Origin: an uncultured Clostridia bacterium
GTDB taxonomy: Bacteria; Bacillota; Clostridia; UBA1381; UBA9506
Direction of reading: 5' to 3'
DNA: 64,000 bases
NCBI GenBank assembly: GCA_934438075.1
Contig: CAKSBF010000001.1
Span: 124,001-188,000, forward strand
This document shows, in pieces, positions 60,279 through 64,000 of this stretch (position 1 is its first letter; each line of letters starts with the position of its first letter). The notes under the pieces are model-generated. The model was not told the origin of the DNA. It saw only the letters and a list, made by a program, of their open reading frames with translations, and did not search any database. A program made the position numbers and the translations under genes.

Positions 60279-60854
60279 ATGGATCTGCAGCGTTCCGAGA
60301 TTTTAGACGCTTCGGCAATGAAACGTGCTATTTCCCGAATTGCTTATGAAATTTTAGAAAAAAATAAAGGCACAGACGATTTAGTCATTTTAGGCATCAA
60401 ACGCCGCGGTGTGATTTTAGCGCAGCGGCTGAAAACCCGTTTTGCGGAGCTGGAGGGCGCTGATGTCCCGGCGGGCATTCTCGACATTACACGTTACCGC
60501 GATGATTTGCCGAAAAAGCAAGAACTTCCGCGATTCAACGGCACCGATATTCCGTTTTCCGTTGAAAACAAAAAAATTGTACTGGTGGATGACGTGCTCT
60601 ACACCGGAAGAACCGTCCGCGCAGCAATTGAGGCCATTATGCAGCTGGGACGCCCCGCTAAAATAGAACTTGCCGTTATGATTGACCGCGGTCATCGCGA
60701 ACTTCCGATCCGCGCCGACTATGTTGGGAAAAATGTCCCTACCGCAAAAAGTGAAACCATCTGCGTCGAATTTGAAGAAACAGATGGCCGGGAAGCCATA
60801 GAACTGAAAAAGCTTTCAGCAGAGCCTGAACATATGCAAATAAAGAAAAATTGA
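60279..60854 (+). CDS. pyrR: Bifunctional pyr attenuator-binding protein / uracil phosphoribosyltransferase PyrR
   Basis: The 191-aa type I phosphoribosyltransferase-fold protein has [44 protein letters not shown] and the PRPP-binding [18 protein letters not shown], then [20 protein letters not shown], all PyrR hallmarks. It senses UMP/UTP and binds the leader just upstream, so the operon is autoregulated. The last 15 residues extend slightly beyond the usual end. AGGAGG lies 8 bp before the ATG. Confidence 0.97.
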   Translation: MDLQRSEILDASAMKRAISRIAYEILEKNKGTDDLVILGIKRRGVILAQRLKTRFAELEGADVPAGILDITRYRDDLPKKQELPRFNGTDIPFSVENKKIVLVDDVLYTGRTVRAAIEAIMQLGRPAKIELAVMIDRGHRELPIRADYVGKNVPTAKSETICVEFEETDGREAIELKKLSAEPEHMQIKKN

Positions 60855-60870
60855 CAGGAGGATTAGAGCG

Positions 60871-61812
60871 ATGCAATTTCAGCACAAAGATTTGCTGGGA
60901 ATTAAAGAATTAACGCGCGAAGAAATTTTGTCTATCCTGCACCATGCAGAAACCATGAAATACATATTAATGAATAATCCGAAAAAAACCCCTCACCTGC
61001 AAGGCAAAACAGTGGTGACTCTGTTTTATGAAAACAGCACACGCACAAGATCCTCTTTTGAGCTTGCCTCAAAATATATGAGCGCTAATGTCGCAAATAT
61101 TACTGCAGCAGGTTCTTCCGTGTCTAAAGGCGAAAGCTTGATTGACACCGTACGTACTTTAGACCGCATGGGTACAGATGTTTTGGTAATTCGTCACAGC
61201 GCTTCGGGAGCGCCGCATCTGGCAGCCAAAAACGTCCGCGCCGCAGTAATAAATGCCGGTGACGGTATGAATGAGCACCCAACGCAGGCATTGCTGGATA
61301 TGTACACCATCATGGAAAAGAAACGGCGCATTGAAGGACTGAAGGTAGCAATTGTCGGTGATATTTCGCACAGCCGGGTAGCCCGCTCCGATATTTATGC
61401 CTTGACAAAACTTGGTGCAGAGGTCTCAGTCGGCGGACCGGCAACATTAATGCCTCCCGATATTGAAAAGCTCGGCGTTTCGGCATATCAAAGCGTGCAC
61501 GAAGCGATGATTGACGCCGATGTAGTCATTGGTCTGCGTATTCAGCAGGAACGTCAAAAAAGCGGCTTAATCCCAAGTTTAAGAGAATATCACCGTTTCT
61601 TCGGAATTGATGACCAGCGTATGAAGTTTGCAAAGCCCGACGCAATCCTTTTGCATCCGGGACCGGTTAATCGCGGTATTGAACTGACAAGCGGTGTTTT
61701 GGCATCTGACCATAGTTGTGTGGAAGAACAAGTTACTAACGGAGTAGCAATCCGCATGGCTGTACTGAATCTACTGACAAGAGGAGGGCATGGCGTTGAG
61801 AATATTGATTAA
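60871..61812 (+). CDS. pyrB: Aspartate carbamoyltransferase catalytic subunit
   Basis: Condenses carbamoyl phosphate and aspartate in pyrimidine synthesis. The 313-aa protein has the carbamoyl-phosphate motif FYENSTRTRSSFELA, KGESLIDTVRTLDRMG, NAGDGMNEHPTQALLDMYT, GDISHSRVARSD and LHPGPVNRGIEL. No regulatory pyrI subunit is present in the operon. AGGAGG precedes the ATG, 16 bp after pyrR. Its end overlaps pyrC. Confidence 0.98.
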   Translation: MQFQHKDLLGIKELTREEILSILHHAETMKYILMNNPKKTPHLQGKTVVTLFYENSTRTRSSFELASKYMSANVANITAAGSSVSKGESLIDTVRTLDRMGTDVLVIRHSASGAPHLAAKNVRAAVINAGDGMNEHPTQALLDMYTIMEKKRRIEGLKVAIVGDISHSRVARSDIYALTKLGAEVSVGGPATLMPPDIEKLGVSAYQSVHEAMIDADVVIGLRIQQERQKSGLIPSLREYHRFFGIDDQRMKFAKPDAILLHPGPVNRGIELTSGVLASDHSCVEEQVTNGVAIRMAVLNLLTRGGHGVENID

Positions 61813-63097
61813 GGGCGGCAGAGTAATCGACCCAAAAACAGGAACGGATCAAGTGCTGGATCTTTATATTGAGAATGGTATCATCGAGGACGTAGGTGAG
61901 GATCTCTGTTCCGAACTGGAAGATTTAAGCGAACTGACAGAAATTGACGCCTCCGGCAAAATTGTATCACCCGGACTGGTGGACATGCATTGCCATCTGC
62001 GCGATCCCGGACAGGAATATAAAGAGGATATTGAAAGCGGAACAAAATCAGCAGCAAAAGGCGGTTTTACATCCATAGCGTGCATGCCGAACACAAATCC
62101 GCCAATTGATTGCGCGGCGATTGTCGAGTATGTACAGAGCCGCGCAAAGCAAAACGGCTGTGTAAATGTATATCCTATCGGAGCGATTACGCGAGGACTG
62201 AAAGGTGAATTGCTGGCGGATATCGGCGAATTAAAATTTGCCGGAGTTGTCGCCGTCTCGGACGATGGAAAGCCTGTGCAAAACGCAAGGCTCATGCGCC
62301 GCGCATTGGAATATGCCGATATGTTTGATACGTTGGTGGTATCACATTGTGAAGAATTACAGCTGTTGGACGGCGGCGTCATGAATGAAGGCGCGGTCTC
62401 TACCCGCTTGGGTCTGGCCGGAATCAGCAATGCCGTAGAAGATATCCAGATTGCAAGGGATATCATCCTTGCCGAAACCACGAAAACCCGTGTGCACATT
62501 TGTCATGTAAGCACCAAAGGCGGCGTGGAGCTGGTGAGACAGGCAAAAAAACGCGGTGTTCGCGTTACCTGCGAAACCTGTCCTCATTACTTCACTCTGA
62601 CAGAGGAAGCCGTTGACGGTTTCAACACAAACGCAAAAATGAATCCGCCGCTGCGAACCCAAGAAGACGTTAACGCAGTCATCGAAGGATTGGCCGACGG
62701 TACCATAGATGTCATTGCAACCGACCACGCTCCGCATCACATTGATGAAAAAAATCTGGAATTTGACAAGGCTCTGAACGGCATTGTCGGATTTGAAACC
62801 GCACTCAGTCTCGGCATTACTTACCTGGTAAAAACAGGAAAACTCACCTTAAATGAGCTATTGCGAAAAATGACCGTCAATCCGGCAAACCTACTTTCCT
62901 TAAATAAAGGAATTATTGCCCAGGGCAAGCCGGCGGATGTTATTATTTTTAATCCCGACGAGGAATACACCGTCCATGTGGAAGAGTTTTCTTCCAAATC
63001 AAAAAATTCTCCCTACGATGGCTACCGCCTGCATGGCAAGGTGGAATACACTATCGTCGGCGGTCAGATTGTAGTAAACCAAGGAATTTTATTATAG
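61796..63097 (+). CDS. pyrC: Dihydroorotase (class I)
   Basis: Cyclises carbamoyl aspartate to dihydroorotate. The 433-aa zinc amidohydrolase has GLVDMHCHLRDPGQEYKEDI (HxH ligands), ACMPNTNPP, SHCEELQLLDGG, HICHVSTKGGVELV and IATDHAPHHIDEK (catalytic Asp). I chose the TTG at 61796, which yields the standard beginning MRILIKGGRVIDP and has GGAGG 8 bp upstream. The ATG two codons earlier leaves only 2 bp after the same site. It overlaps the end of pyrB by 17 bp. Confidence 0.95.
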   Translation: MRILIKGGRVIDPKTGTDQVLDLYIENGIIEDVGEDLCSELEDLSELTEIDASGKIVSPGLVDMHCHLRDPGQEYKEDIESGTKSAAKGGFTSIACMPNTNPPIDCAAIVEYVQSRAKQNGCVNVYPIGAITRGLKGELLADIGELKFAGVVAVSDDGKPVQNARLMRRALEYADMFDTLVVSHCEELQLLDGGVMNEGAVSTRLGLAGISNAVEDIQIARDIILAETTKTRVHICHVSTKGGVELVRQAKKRGVRVTCETCPHYFTLTEEAVDGFNTNAKMNPPLRTQEDVNAVIEGLADGTIDVIATDHAPHHIDEKNLEFDKALNGIVGFETALSLGITYLVKTGKLTLNELLRKMTVNPANLLSLNKGIIAQGKPADVIIFNPDEEYTVHVEEFSSKSKNSPYDGYRLHGKVEYTIVGGQIVVNQGILL

Positions 63098-63113
63098 GAG
63101 GGCGTGCGACAAT

Positions 63114-64000
63114 ATGTCAATGGATTTATTAATTGAAAAAATTAAAACAACGGGAAACCCTACCGTTGCAGGTTTAGACCCTAAGCTTGAGTATATCCCG
63201 GAAAATATTCTTTGCGAAGCCTTTGAGCAATACGGCAAAAATTCACAAGGCGCCGGTGAAGCGATTTTCCGCTTTAACCAAGGCTTAATAGACGCACTTT
63301 GCGATATTGTGCCGGCAGTAAAACCGCAAATGGCATATTATGAGATGTATGGCCTGGGCGGTCTTGCCGCGCTGTCAAAAACCATTAATTATGCACACGA
63401 AAAGGGAATGTATGTTATACTTGACGGCAAACGAAACGATATTGGTTCAACCGCTGAAGCATATGCCGCCGCATACCTTGGAGAGTCTAAGATCAGTTTG
63501 GATTGTCGCTGGAATGATTTTAACGCAGACTCACTAACGGTAAACCCTTATCTCGGAACGGATGGAATCCTGCCCTTTGTAAAACAATGCGAAGCTCATG
63601 ATAAGGGTATTTTTGTACTGGTTAAAACCTCAAATCCCTCTTCCGGCGAATTGCAGGACTTAAATCTGGATGGCAGCCCTCTTTATGAACGCGTTGCACA
63701 CCTGGTCAATCGCTGGGGTATGAGCACAGTTGGCGAAAGCGGATATTCCGGTGTCGGCGCTGTCGTAGGTGCCACCTATCCGGAGCAGCTTTCCGAACTT
63801 CGCGCCGTTATGCCGACAGTATATTTCCTTGTCCCCGGTTACGGAGCACAAGGCGGCAAAGCGGAGGATGTTGCCAGAGCATTTAACAAAGACGGCTTAG
63901 GTGCCATTATTAACGCATCTCGTTCCATCATGTGCGCATATAAAAATATGCATGTACCTGCTGAGAATTATGCAAAGGCAGCCAGAGAAGAAGCTCTTCG
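63114..64000 (+). CDS. pyrF: Orotidine 5'-phosphate decarboxylase, group 2 (partial at window end)
   Basis: Decarboxylates OMP to UMP. The frame is open from ATG 63114, 12 bp after AGGAGG, to the end of the window: 295 codons with no stop, so only a few C-terminal residues are probably missing. It has the AGLDPKLEYIP beginning, the group-2 catalytic ILDGKRNDIGSTAEAYA, VNPYLGTDGILPF, VLVKTSNPSSGEL, VGATYPEQL and VPGYGAQGG. The length near 300 aa is typical of the longer group 2 enzymes. pyrK, pyrD and pyrE presumably follow outside. Confidence 0.95.
   Translation, partial: MSMDLLIEKIKTTGNPTVAGLDPKLEYIPENILCEAFEQYGKNSQGAGEAIFRFNQGLIDALCDIVPAVKPQMAYYEMYGLGGLAALSKTINYAHEKGMYVILDGKRNDIGSTAEAYAAAYLGESKISLDCRWNDFNADSLTVNPYLGTDGILPFVKQCEAHDKGIFVLVKTSNPSSGELQDLNLDGSPLYERVAHLVNRWGMSTVGESGYSGVGAVVGATYPEQLSELRAVMPTVYFLVPGYGAQGGKAEDVARAFNKDGLGAIINASRSIMCAYKNMHVPAENYAKAAREEAL

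Noticed and set aside
61864..62499. 211-codon open frame antisense to pyrC
   Set aside because: It is a shadow of the coding strand, with no ribosome site and no domain.
1..64000. CRISPR arrays, insertion sequences, tRNA or rRNA genes
   Set aside because: I saw no regularly spaced repeats, transposase motifs, cloverleaf segments with a TTCGA-type arm, or rRNA-like tracts; a dedicated scan would be needed to exclude them fully.

Overview
The window comes from a Firmicutes chromosome, most likely an endospore-forming member of the class Clostridia (Oscillospirales- or Monoglobales-like). The evidence is a Firmicutes-type division/cell-wall cluster with small basic protein and DUF881, the spoIIGA-sigE sporulation pair, a meso-diaminopimelate-type MurE, YaaQ/DarA, a CD1247-type protein, AddAB instead of RecBCD, and surface proteins with SLH, stalk (copper-amine-oxidase N) and YcdB/YcdC domains. 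Base composition is low to moderate GC and the intergenic DNA is AT-rich. I see no rRNA, tRNA, prophage, insertion sequence or CRISPR array. Most of the window is ordinary core genome.

Layout. 1-430: end of an SDR oxidoreductase and two strong hairpins. 432-15830 (minus): the dcw cluster, transcribed mraZ, rsmH, ftsL, pbp, murE, murF, mraY, ftsW/spoVE, murG, murA, ftsQ, DUF881, sbp, ftsZ. It starts from a sigma-A promoter followed by four MraZ boxes. murD and ftsA are absent from it. 16068-21519 (minus): a GT28-type glycosyltransferase, a stalk-domain lipoprotein, darA, holB, ricT and an unknown 102-aa protein. 21562-24065 (minus): SRP RNA, dnaX, ybaB. 24095-34816: ybaK, a YcdB/YcdC-SLH protein, addA, a GNAT, efp, a CD1247-type protein, a SLOG protein, an unidentified structured RNA, a 31-aa peptide and a MATE exporter. 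34841-40112 (minus): prsA with a long leader, mfd, pth. 40402-52207 (minus): pyrH, frr, uppS, cdsA, dxr, rseP, mutL, miaA, addB in transcription order. This run links translation, isoprenoid and phospholipid synthesis, envelope proteolysis and DNA repair.

52124-52438 is an AT-rich intergenic stretch with a cluster of DnaA-box-like nonamers and a perfect 14-bp palindrome. 52496-56488 (minus) is the least understood unit: a PqqD-like 88-aa protein, a SipW-like S24/S26 peptidase, an ABC exporter, a GT2 polyprenyl-phosphate glycosyltransferase and a GtrA flippase, under a promoter with an embedded inverted repeat. Back to back with it is an SLH surface protein whose leader can form alternative terminator/antiterminator hairpins. 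58341-59937 (minus): spoIIGA-sigE with a 191-bp out-of-frame overlap. 60067-64000 (plus): pyrR, pyrB, pyrC, pyrF behind a PyrR-type attenuator.

Several starts were moved to internal codons because a Shine-Dalgarno sequence decides them (DUF881, murA, the 102-aa gene, the stalk lipoprotein, ybaK, addA, mfd, pyrH, gtrA, pqqD-like, sigE, pyrC). All functional names rest on reading motifs by eye; no database search was run.
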